Part shown: positions 33,024 to 42,552 of the stretch, one piece after another
Numbering within the stretch: position 1 is the first letter of the stretch
How the letters are laid out: the number at the start of each line of letters is the position of its first letter
Source: Siphonodentalium dalli
Lineage: Eukaryota > Mollusca > Scaphopoda > Gadilida > Siphonodentaliidae
Length of the DNA stretch: 64,000 bases
Reading direction: 5' to 3'
Assembly: GCA_032622095.1 (NCBI GenBank)
Contig: CP136063.1
Location: 206,323,934-206,387,933 of the forward strand
Notes under the pieces: model-generated
The model's database searches: none
What the model saw: only the letters and a program-made list of their open reading frames with translations
Told to the model about the DNA's origin: nothing
Position numbers and translations under genes: made by a program

Positions 33024-33547
33024 TTAAAGAAACGGGCGGCGTTGGCGGTGGGTATGGTGTTAAAATATTCACCTCCGTCAAAAACCGCCATCAACAGAAA
33101 GAATAGTAAAATATAGACAGATTTTGTACTTACACCAATCAAAAATATGTCATAAACAGTATGTTATTGTCATTTTTTTTCGTTTGTTATGTAAACAAAA
33201 GCAAAAAAACGTTATGTTACCTGGCTTTTGTTTAGATCCGGATATGGTAAACATAAAGATCGTTATTTTTTACTGTTTTCCTGATATGGAAATAATAAAG
33301 AGCGTTTATATCATTTGTGTGTGATTAACCAATAGAATTGCGCTGTGTTATGTAAACAGAAGCACAACCCATGTAACACGAGCAGGATCTTGTTTATGTA
33401 CACCATGGTACGTCTTGACGATAATATACTATTTACGCGCTGATTATGTTTGGCATATGAACAAAACTATATATATTTTAATATTCCTTCTGTTGATGGC
33501 GATTTGAATATGAATATTTCTGCAACGAACGCCGCCCGTGCCTTTAA
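33024..33547 (-). mobile_element. TTAAAGGCACG-family MITE, copy 3 (inverted)
   Basis: 524 bp, highly similar to 13540-14073 in reverse orientation. Ends 227 bp from the stop of GPCR copy 2. Confidence 0.85.
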
Positions 33548-33774
33548 ATATTCACACAACTGTTAAGCAACATCAATCCGTTTTCTTTCAGTGTTGCATA
33601 AGTTTACTCAACACTTTTGTCAACGTTGCTTGGTGATATTTTTACACTGGTGATGAGTAACTGTTGAGTAACATTTTAGTCACTGCGATTTTCAGTGTGT
33701 TCTTCTTAGTGGTGATGTTTCTACAGACTTTTAATTTGTTTTACATTGATCAACTTCTACTGCATTGGGTCCAT

Positions 33775-34806
33775 TTAAGACCGACACCATATCTGTTTGT
33801 GAATCCTCTTAATGGCCATCTGAAACTTTGTCAAAGTCAGCACATACACAAATGGGTCAGACAGAGGGGAACACATTGCAATTCCGGCAAGAATCCCCCA
33901 AACCTCTGAGCTCAGTTTGAAGTCAGTGCCCAACGTATCGACAATGAATATCACGTTTGTTGGCACTATCAAGATTGTCACAATAAAAATAACGATTCCA
34001 AGTGATTTGATGGCTTCCATGTCCGAGTCGGATTTTTTCATTACCTTCTGATTAGTTTCATGGGAACATTCATTCGGAGTTAGATTGCCGATCGGAGCAG
34101 TAGGTCCACCCGTGACCGTAACAACTGTTAAAACGGTATTACATTCTCCCGTGGTAGAACTTGATTCTACGGTTCTAATTTTGTGCACTCTCTTGTTGCC
34201 TAACATCCTAATTAGTATACCGAACGATACGGCGATAATGGAGTATAATGTTAAGTACATAATAGAAGCAAACCGAACTATTGTGTCTTCGTCTTCAAAA
34301 GCTGTTCCTATCCTGCAACCCGACGCAACGCCTTCCTCACTCCCTATCCAGAAAACCGAAGCGATTGCAATAACTATGCACGATGCCATCCAGAACATGG
34401 CTACATAAAGCCATATCCTCTTAAAGCTAAGCCAGTTTCGGAATCTGTGAGGAAATTTTAATCCGATAATCCTTTCAATGCACACGAATGAAATCTGCAT
34501 TAGCGACGTACTACTGGCAACCATGAACATGAAATATATGGTGAAACATCCTGCTAAATTGAGCTTCGCCAGCGCATGGAACTGTATCGTGATTAGCATG
34601 AAGGTCAGTCCGGAAAGAAAGTCGCTGAAACTCAAGCTCAGTAGAACCATGCAGTGTAAATCGCTCCTCAGTGTTTTGTCCATGATTAGTACGATTATTA
34701 CCGCCAGGCTCAACAAGATTATCAGAAGTAGGATTATTCCTACAATAGCAGCAGTCCATAGAGAAGCATCTTCTGTCCTCGAGTCTGTAATATTTGATGA
34801 TGTCAT
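33775..34806 (-). CDS. Rhodopsin-class GPCR, orphan, copy 2 (343 aa), with altered core residues
   Basis: Plasma-membrane receptor paralogous to the other three. Conserved landmarks: NIT at 5-7, D62 in TM2, C87, ERI 111-113, W139, C164, VP at 281-282 in TM6 and DPFVY at 317-321. Oddities: N33 (1.50), one of the most constant class A residues, is Ser; TM7 reads MCSPLSDPF where sisters have ICFALCDPF or ICVALCDPF; and 10 residues are missing in the third intracellular loop, where sisters carry VSKTLQLRTG. The frame is still intact, so it is either recently relaxed or specialised. Single exon. Tandem with copy 3, 1.5 kb away. Ligand unknown. Confidence 0.88.
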   Translation of the reverse strand: MTSSNITDSRTEDASLWTAAIVGIILLLIILLSLAVIIVLIMDKTLRSDLHCMVLLSLSFSDFLSGLTFMLITIQFHALAKLNLAGCFTIYFMFMVASSTSLMQISFVCIERIIGLKFPHRFRNWLSFKRIWLYVAMFWMASCIVIAIASVFWIGSEEGVASGCRIGTAFEDEDTIVRFASIMYLTLYSIIAVSFGILIRMLGNKRVHKIRTVESSSTTGECNTVLTVVTVTGGPTAPIGNLTPNECSHETNQKVMKKSDSDMEAIKSLGIVIFIVTILIVPTNVIFIVDTLGTDFKLSSEVWGILAGIAMCSPLSDPFVYVLTLTKFQMAIKRIHKQIWCRS

Positions 34807-35540
34807 TCTGATACAGCCTTCTAGTTTTACGGTATTATTTCCTCAATCCCGCTTACAGGAAAATTCCAAATGATTTTGTTTCACATATCATACACAGAAA
34901 CGAATACGACTAACGTAACGTCGTGGAAAAATGATCTGCATCCTCCGACTGTGTAGTTATTTTTAATCGCTCCTGAAGTGTGACAAAATAATGAATGCAG
35001 TTGCTTTCTCTTGTTCTGAGTTAAGAACAATGCGACCAACTAAAATCCATTGCTTTGACAGCGGGAGAAGAAATATAAAAATAAAATCATCTATTATACA
35101 ACCAGTGCCGTGATGTCCTATACACTCAACTTCGCTCCTCGACGGGGCAATATATTGTCATCCTGATTGGTATAACAAACCACAAAAGAAAATATCGAAG
35201 TTCGATGTCGTTGATTTTTCACATTTCCGCGGACCAGTTCCATGTCAAACAAATGTCGTGAGGCAAAATGAGATTGATTGATTGATTGAGAGGTTAGCGT
35301 CGCCTTAGCCGCGATCCAATATCAGGACAAGACACTGTGATACATGTTCTGGTACATGAGTATTATCAGTTACGTCAAGTTGTGTCGCTTGTGAAACAGG
35401 AATGGCGTTGGTCTGGCTGTTGTCTGTCTGAGTGCTGGAACCAGCATATATCTTTTATAGACACGACAGCAGAGGATGTGATTGGTTGCACTGAAGGTCG
35501 AACACCAACTTTTTCCATTGCATAAAAATATGATAGATGT
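34807..35540. repeat. GPCR 5' flank, duplicated segment A
   Basis: CGTAACGTCGTGGAAAAATGATCTGC..., TTCTCTTGTTCTGAGTTAAG and CTCCTCGACGGGGCAATATATT match the upstream DNA of copy 3 (37383-38110) and, over the first 150 bp, of copy 4 (49740-49900). The shared block probably holds promoter and 5' UTR. Confidence 0.65.
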
Positions 35541-35557
35541 TTCTCAACCTTGCACCG

Positions 35558-36165
35558 TTAAATTTTGAATTCATAGTCCCATAAGGGACATGGACGACCC
35601 ATTACAGCATGTGAATCTCGACAGTTTGAACACTGTTTTTGGTTTGGTTCAATCCTTATGGTCATGACCAGAGACAGAACAGAGTGCACATATGGTTTCT
35701 TTAATTTACAATGTTCCTGGCCATGACCATACCGCTGACATTTAAAACATCGTAAGTGATTTGGATAGACAAATCTATCTTCATATAGCCAACCTCCAGT
35801 GCCGGCGTCGGAGATATCGCGTGTTCGCAGAATTACTGTACTAATATTCAATGTTTTGTGAATAGCAACCGTTATGTTTGTGCAATAGCTGTTAACTGCG
35901 ACAAAGCATCCGACTGAACTTTCTTTGAACATTCAACCAGGATAGAGCCAGTAATGTTTAACAGATTGCAATTGTCCAGCAATACTTTGAAGTGTCTTAT
36001 CAGTGGCAAATACAGAAGGCTTTTTAACAGTCGGATCGAGGATAAGAACCAAGTACTGAGGGAATACCACAGCATCATTGGAACTAAGTGAGTCAGTATT
36101 CTTACGATCAGGTCGTGGTTTTTTTGGTTTGAATTGGCGTATAAAAAGCAAAACATTGACAACTA
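35558..36165 (-). pseudogene. LINE ORF1 (gag-like, CCHC zinc knuckle) fragment, copy A
   Basis: Frames in two phases join around 35935. The C-terminal part ends ...RCFKCQRYGHGQEHC, a damaged second knuckle, then QCSNCRDSHAVMGRPCP-W. Three tandem CCHC-like knuckles followed by CP-W are typical of the nucleic-acid-binding ORF1 of jockey/I-type LINEs. Upstream parts read VKKPSVFATDKTLQSIAGQL. Broken by frameshifts and without ORF2. It lies in the duplicated unit with GPCR copy 2; a sister is at 38136-38712. Confidence 0.75.
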
Positions 36166-36320
36166 GCCCAGCAGCCGCCGCTGACTACCCTTCGAATTCT
36201 GGTCTATGGAGAACTATCAATAATTAATATAAGAACACTATCGATTTATGTCTCCATGTTCCTCTTAGTCGTGTGATGATGTTTCTATGTGTTTTGTACA
36301 TTTATCAAATGCGAGTCCAG

Positions 36321-37382
36321 TTAAGACCGAGAGCAGATCCGTTTGCGTATCCTCTTAATAGCCATCTGAAACTTTGTCAAAGTCAGCACATACACAAATG
36401 GGTCACATAGGGCGACACAAATTCCAATTCCGGCAAGAATCCCCCAAACCTCTGAGCTCAGTTTAAAGTCCGCGAGCACCGTATCGACAATGAATATCAC
36501 GTTTGTTGGCACTATCAAGATCGTCACAATAAAAATAACGATTCCAAGTGCTTTGATGGCTTCCATGTCCGAGTCGGGCTTTTTTATTACCTTCTGGTTA
36601 GTTTCACGAGAACAATCCTTTGGAGTTAGATTGTCAATCACAGAAGCATGTCTATTCGTGGCTTTAACAGCTGTGGAAACGGTATGACATTCTCCCGTGG
36701 TAGAATTTGATTCTCCGGTCCTCAACTGCAATGTTTTCGAAACATTTGTTCTAACTTTGTTCACTCTCTTGTTGACTAACATACTAATTAGTATACCGAA
36801 CGATACTGCGATCATGGAGTATAATGTTAAGTACAGAATAGAAGCAAACCGAACTATTGTGTCTTCGTCCTCAAAAGCGGTTCCTATCCTGCAACCCAAT
36901 GCAACGCCTTCTTCACTCCCTATCCAGAAAACCGAAGCGATTGCAAAAACTATGCACGATGTAATCCAGAAAATGGCTATATGAAGACATATTCTCTTAA
37001 AGCTAAACCAGTTCCGGAATCTGTGAGGAAATTTTAATCCGATAATCCTTTCAATGCACACGAATGAAATTTGCATTAGTGACGTATTACTGGAAACCAT
37101 GAACATGAAATATACGGCGAAACATCCGGCTAAATTGAGCTTCTCCAGCGTATGGAACTGTAATGTGATTAACATGGAGGTCAGTCCGGAAAGAAAGTCG
37201 CTGAAACTCAAGCTCAGTAGAACCATGCAGTGTAAATCGCTCCTCAGTGTTTTGTCCATGATTAGCACGATTATTACCGCCAGGTTCAGCAGGATTATGA
37301 GCAGTAGGATTATTCCTACAATAGCAGCAGTCCATAGAGAAGCATCTTCTATCCTCGAGTCTGTGATATTTGATGATGTCAT
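36321..37382 (-). CDS. Rhodopsin-class GPCR, orphan, copy 3 (353 aa)
   Basis: Seven-transmembrane class A receptor, very close to copy 4. NIT at 5-7; N33 (1.50); D62 (2.50); C87 and C164; ERI at 111-113; FPHRFRNW after TM3; W139; a long Ser/Thr-rich third loop about 205-268; DSDMEAIKALG entering TM6, whose acidic start could make the ionic lock with R112; ILIVPTN in TM6 with no Trp at 6.48; DPFVYVLTLTKFQMAIKRI at TM7/helix 8. No aspartate at 3.32 (Phe). Single exon, start shared with the paralogues. An additional NTS glycosylation-like motif near TM3 (99-101) is probably buried. Ligand unknown. Confidence 0.9.
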   Translation of the reverse strand: MTSSNITDSRIEDASLWTAAIVGIILLLIILLNLAVIIVLIMDKTLRSDLHCMVLLSLSFSDFLSGLTSMLITLQFHTLEKLNLAGCFAVYFMFMVSSNTSLMQISFVCIERIIGLKFPHRFRNWFSFKRICLHIAIFWITSCIVFAIASVFWIGSEEGVALGCRIGTAFEDEDTIVRFASILYLTLYSMIAVSFGILISMLVNKRVNKVRTNVSKTLQLRTGESNSTTGECHTVSTAVKATNRHASVIDNLTPKDCSRETNQKVIKKPDSDMEAIKALGIVIFIVTILIVPTNVIFIVDTVLADFKLSSEVWGILAGIGICVALCDPFVYVLTLTKFQMAIKRIRKRICSRS

Positions 37383-38110
37383 TCTGATACAGCCTTCTAG
37401 TTTTACGGTAGTATTTCCTCAGTCCTGCTTGCAGGAAAATTCCAAAAGATTTTGTTTCACATATCATACACAGAAACGTAACGTCGTAGAAAAATGACCT
37501 GCACCCCCCGACTGTGTGCTGCTTTTGAATCGCTCCTGAAATGTGATAATAATGAATGCAATTGCTTTCTCTTGTTCTGAGTTGAGAACAATTCGATCAA
37601 CTAGAATCCATTGCTTTCCATGGGGAAATTGACAGCGGGAGACGAAATATAAATAAACAATAAAATCATCTTTTATACAACCAGTGCTGTCTTGTACACT
37701 CGACTTAGCTCCTCGTCGGGGCAATATATTTACACATCCTGATTGGAGTGACAAGACACAAAAGAAAATATCGAAGTTCAATGTTGCTGCCTTTTCACAT
37801 TTCCAAGGACCAGTTCAAGAGGCAAAATGAGATTGATTGACACGATACTAAATTACAGGGGTTCTGGGACATGAGTTTTATCAACAACGTCATGTTTTGT
37901 CGCTTGTGACACCTGAATGATGTTGGTATGGCTGTGGCCTTTTACTTTAAACATATTTTATTTGTATATCGAATAATACAAAAGGGATTGGGGACAAGTT
38001 ACAAAACTTACTTTGCCCCTCTCCCTGTTGTCTGGCACCAGATTATATTTTTATGGAAACGACAGCGGAATATGTGACTGGTTGAATTGAAGGTCGAACA
38101 CCAACTATTT
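37383..38110. repeat. GPCR 5' flank, duplicated segment B
   Basis: Tandem counterpart of 34807-35540, same order of blocks. It carries an extra AAAGGGATTGGGGACAAGTTAC segment at about 37980-38030 resembling 6075-6095. Confidence 0.65.
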
Positions 38111-38135
38111 CCTTTGCATCAAAATATGATGTTTC

Positions 38136-38712
38136 TCAGCCTTGACCGTTGAATTCATAGTCCCACATGGGACATGGGCGATCCATTACAGCATGTGAAT
38201 CCTTTTGGTTTTGTACAATCATTACGATCATGACAAGAAACAGAACAGCGTGTACATATGGTTTCTTTACTGTTACAATGTTCCTTGTCATGATCATACC
38301 GCTGACATCGTAAGGGATTAGGATAGACGAATCTATCTTCATATATCCAACATCCAGTGCCGGCGTCGGAGATATCGCGGGTTCTCAAAACTGCTCTACT
38401 ACTATTCAAGTTATTGTGAGGAACAACCGTTATGTTTGTGCAATATTTAGCTGTTAACAGCGACAAAGCATCCGATTTAACTTTCTGTGAACATTCAACC
38501 AGGATAGAGCCAGTCAATGGCCCTGTCCTGATCTTTATGACATATTTCAATTGTCCAGTAATACTTTGAAGTGTCTTATCAATGACAAATACAGAAGGTC
38601 TTTTAATAGTCGGTCGAGGATAAGAACCAAGTACCAAGGGAATACCCCAGCATCATTGGAACTAAGTGAGTCAGTATTCTTACGAACAGGTCGTGGTTTT
38701 TTTGGTTTGAGT
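38136..38712 (-). pseudogene. LINE ORF1 (gag-like) fragment, copy B
   Basis: Paralogue of 35558-36165 with the same order: KRPSVFVIDKTLQSITGQL, VECSQKVKSDALSLL, VLRTRDISDAGTGCW, FVYPNPLRCQRY, TICTRCSVSCHDRNDC, GSPMSHVGL. The first knuckle has lost its CFKC by a small deletion, while the second, CTRCSVSCHDRNDC, is better kept than in copy A. The two relics were therefore already a LINE ORF1 before the duplication and decayed separately. Confidence 0.75.
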
Positions 38713-38799
38713 TGCTGTATAAAAAAAGCAAAAATTCGACAACTAGCCCAGCAGCCGCCACGGACTACCCTTCGAATTATGGTCGGCCCAAAGACTGAT

Positions 38800-40855
38800 A
38801 CATAACTGAAGCAGTGACCCGTTTAGCCTATGCTTGTGGCAACTTCCCAGTAACTCCACACAGTGAGAAATGTGTAAACAATACAGGATTCACCAATCAA
38901 CAGGACGAACACCAAAGAGACAGGAGAGAACAGAAACATCGTTCTCCACTAACCCCCGGAAGCTTCTATATCAATGCCCACCATACACATGGTACAACAC
39001 AACACAATCATTGTGGGATACTGGTGAAGCGACCCAAAGGACCAAGCTGACTGGCATCGAAGAAACATGTGTAACCGAACAGGCTTAGATTATTGGTTTA
39101 GTATTTCAACCTCGATATCTTGTTAACAATTGAATCACCATTATTAATGCAACTCTGTCATGTTTAAACCAATTTGGTGTTCATAAAATTTTCTATTCAC
39201 CACAAAAGTGTTCAGTCAGCCTAAAGCTTTTCTCATACAAACAGGTCAATTGTTTCGCCTTTAAACAAAGGAAATAATAAATCATTACATGGTATATACT
39301 ACACTGGTTAATATTGTAAATTCACAACTATGCACGAATGCGCAATTAACGAACATCATCGAAAATGGGATCATTAAATGGGATCATGAATACTTTGTAT
39401 TATCTGGACATGTGTACCTGTATAAATGAAAATTCACAGATCCAGATACAAAGTTAAAAAGACAAACATCCGTTTGGTCTGATCTGTTTGACACAATTAA
39501 AGCAAGTATTCCTTCAATCTGAAACTCGTACTGTTTCTAGCAGTTACATGCAATGCTCATTAAAGCAACAATACTCGACAGTTAGCTCACAAATTACCAT
39601 TCTATAAAAACAAACCTATGTAATAACTACTCATCAGTCATGAATGAACATAGTTTGAAAAGAATGAATTTTATAATGCAAATTAGGTTTCGGTCCCGAT
39701 GCTTTACAGTAAACTATTATACACCACGGTTGAAACCAAAACCACTATACCACATTACCACAGCACGGTGAAACGAATCAATAACAGAGCCAAATGTACC
39801 GAAAGTTTCAACTAGTCGTGTGCGCATCATTATGAAATGCCACTATTTTTCAACCTTTTTGGTAAATTCAAAATTGCATCTGTTATATATGCATATAGAT
39901 GCATTGTACTAAACGAACATATATGTTCCTGCCTACATAGACGATTTTGCGACATAGTTATAATATAGACATATATACTTAACTCAAGAACACTAAAGTT
40001 GGTTCTTGTTAATTGTTCAACTGGTCGTCTCAGCAATATCGACATATGCTAGCGGAAAACCATCCAATGACCCAACAGCCCTTCCGCCGCATCAGCCATG
40101 CATCAATTTCCATTGCCCCAATACGAAAATCTATTTCAAGTCTGGGAATCTGCACATGAATCGGCCGTCATCTCGCCATGCAAGCTGATCTCATCATCGA
40201 ATGTTTATGATTTTGTTCACATGGCACTGTTCGTATGTACAACATCAAATACAGTGGACCATTTGTATGTTTTTCTTTGTTAAGTTCGGTATCGGCAAAC
40301 AACACAACACACCGAGACGAAAACGCGTGACTAGAGCCAGCAAGTCGTCACCCCAAGAGACCCGATTGTCTCTCATCACGGACCTTATATACCAATCATC
40401 TGACCACTTCTATACGTCACAACTACTGTTCACGCCCCATTGATATCTTCGCTCACCTTCGTGGAGAAATTATTTTCCGCCTAATTCACTACGTTCAAAC
40501 GTCGGAAATTATGTTATGTGGAAAAAAACCCAGAAAATAGTACTTCAAACATCCGACGAACAAAACAACAGATAACAAAATTTAATCTGAAACAATGTGG
40601 AGAGACGTGACTAGCCGATTGGTGGAGTCGGGCCAGCTCAACCAACTCCTATTGAAGAGATGTGGGACCAAAGTGGACAATAAACTAAGCCGTACCTGCA
40701 GTTCGATGCCTCGCGTGGTATTGCCGCCTTAGTACGACCATAACTAGTACACCATACCTCACGGGATGCACCCACGGCAAACAGGGTGCCACATTACGGG
40801 ATTCCTACCCATCGCAGTGGGGCGGTAGGCCTATTCTACCCCTGGACCATATGGG
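38800..40855. other. No gene recognised
   Basis: Short frames only. 40610-40855 is more GC-rich (GGATGCACCCACGGCAAACA) without an identifiable motif. The extreme right (40855-40905) is a paralogue of GPCR-copy-4 upstream DNA, see the empty-site entry. Confidence 0.4.
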
Positions 40856-40859
40856 TGGC

Positions 40860-40905
40860 AAAATGAGAATGACGAAAACTCTTCCAACATGGATTTGGCT
40901 TGGAT
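40860..40905. repeat. Left half of the LTR insertion site, paralogous to 50203-50241
   Basis: AAAATGAGAATGACGAAAAC-TCTTCC-ACATGGATTTGGCTTGGAT corresponds to AAAATGGCGGACAC-TCTTCC-GACAGGGACTTGACTTGGAG upstream of GPCR copy 4. The sequence resumes after the LTR element at 46194. Confidence 0.75.
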
Positions 40906-41273
40906 TGTAGTAAAGTTGGGCATGGGTTTTATCTACTACAATGAATATTATAGAACAATCTTTATGTACTCACACAAATACATTATCAGGAACATGTGTA
41001 CATCATTTAAAACGTATCATCATCAATCAGTGTTTATAGAGTTTCAGTTCAACTGTTCTTTGTCGTGGTTCGAGTGTATCTGTCATCATCGGGGATCCTC
41101 CGTGATGTTTCCCGGAATTGGCCGAATCGTACACGTTCCAGATGCGATGATTGTCTGTCCCACAGTTGTTTACTGGGGTCAAATGTGACGCACTTTGACC
41201 GCCTTCAGACCAGGTCAAACGGTGTTTATTTTATCGTCCACGACGGAATATTACAATACCGAAATTCACTACA
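40906..41273 (-). repeat. 3' LTR (left)
   Basis: 368 bp, TGTAGT...ACTACA ends. On the minus strand a CTCTATAAACAC box (about 41032-41043) and GGCCAATTCC (about 41118-41127) could be promoter parts. Frames inside it (40889-41188 and others) are LTR sequence, not genes. Confidence 0.88.
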
Positions 41274-41499
41274 CACCACCCAGTTTTATTTTGAAAAGAA
41301 TGAAAACACCTTGCTTGCCAAAATAGGTGGAGTGTACTATGACTATATGAGCCAAAACCCTGACGTCGCAAAAATAGGGTTACCGGGTTTTCCGATCATA
41401 GTTTGAACCAGTGATTAGTTCTTCAGTACTATAACCAGGTTACCGCTCTCTGACTATTGCTTTTTGAATTTATAATTTATTCAAGATTTAAGAGAGATA

Positions 41500-42545
41500 C
41501 TGGCTTGGGTATTTCAAGCCTTCAATTTTATACAGTTTGGTTTGGTGTTTCAAACCTTATGACACTGTATAAATTGGTTTGGTGTTTCAAACCTTTTGAT
41601 ACTCTATATAAATTGGTTTGGTGTTTCAAACCTTTTAACGCAGTATAAATTGATTTGGTGTTTCAAACCTTAAATATACTGGATCTTAGATAAACTACCG
41701 GCATGTATTCAACTGGGACCTGGTTTGGAATTTTCAAAACTTTCGAGATCATGCACAATCTGGTTTGGTATTTCAAACCTTAAATGTACCGGTATACAAC
41801 TGGCAAAGGTGACTTGGTCTTTCAAGTCATTTTATGGAAATATTTTGTATGGGCTTATACCGCTCTCTCAGGTTAAATTTACATATCCAGGTACAAAATA
41901 CACGTTCATGTGTGTTTGGATTACCCCTACAAATTGGCACTATGTATATTCCTCACATATTTTGAAAGTGTCGTCTCGACAGACATTTACTTTCATTTTA
42001 ATCGTCCCCATGTGTGATTATTTTGGAATAATATAGACCTAATAATAGAATTCACAATTTTTTATTGACGATTTAGTGATTGAACTTTTTGTACATGCAC
42101 CCTTTAGTGCTGGTTCAGTTGTCTGAACCTATTTCATTAGAAGGATCATTGTGCAAATTATTGTGCAATCACCATGATTTTGTTGATCCAGACTTGGTGA
42201 TTCAAGTCTTTCAAATCAACTAATGTACGACTGCTGGATTGGTGACCAAGCCTTCTACGTCAGTGGCAATTTTTTTCTTCTCCAATTTAAAGGGAACCTC
42301 CATTCATACTGAAGTGGATAACACATATATATGTTATCACTGTGTGGTGAGATGAGTAATAACTTGAATATGGTAAATTGGTAGCCATACTAAATTCTTT
42401 CATCTCTTTGGTTTTAACATAACATGGGACACAATGTGATGGGCTTCATCACTTGTTTAATGTGAATGGATCTGAATTTTATTCACTTTTGGTTTAATCT
42501 GAAATGAGGATTCCAGTCATTGTCGACCGACTTGGTCAGTCTTTA
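41500..42545. repeat. Stem-loop series with 35-38-bp tandem units
   Basis: GGCTTG/CAAGCC at 41502, GGTTTG/CAAACC at 41539, 41576, 41615 and 41762, GACTTG/CAAGTC at 41811 and 42191, GGTTCAG/CTGAACC at 42112, and GACTTGGTC nested pairs at 42525. Loops are mostly 6-7 nt (GTGTTT, GGTATTT, GTCTTT). 41535-41670 is a local tandem repeat of about 37 bp (AAATTGGTTTGGTGTTTCAA). It lies in the 3' non-coding part of the LTR element. Confidence 0.75.
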
Positions 42546-42552
42546 ATTGACT

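Noticed and set aside
40889-41188. 99-codon frame, also at 45836-46108
   Set aside because: Both lie in the LTRs of the retrotransposon and are repeat sequence on the strand opposite to the element.
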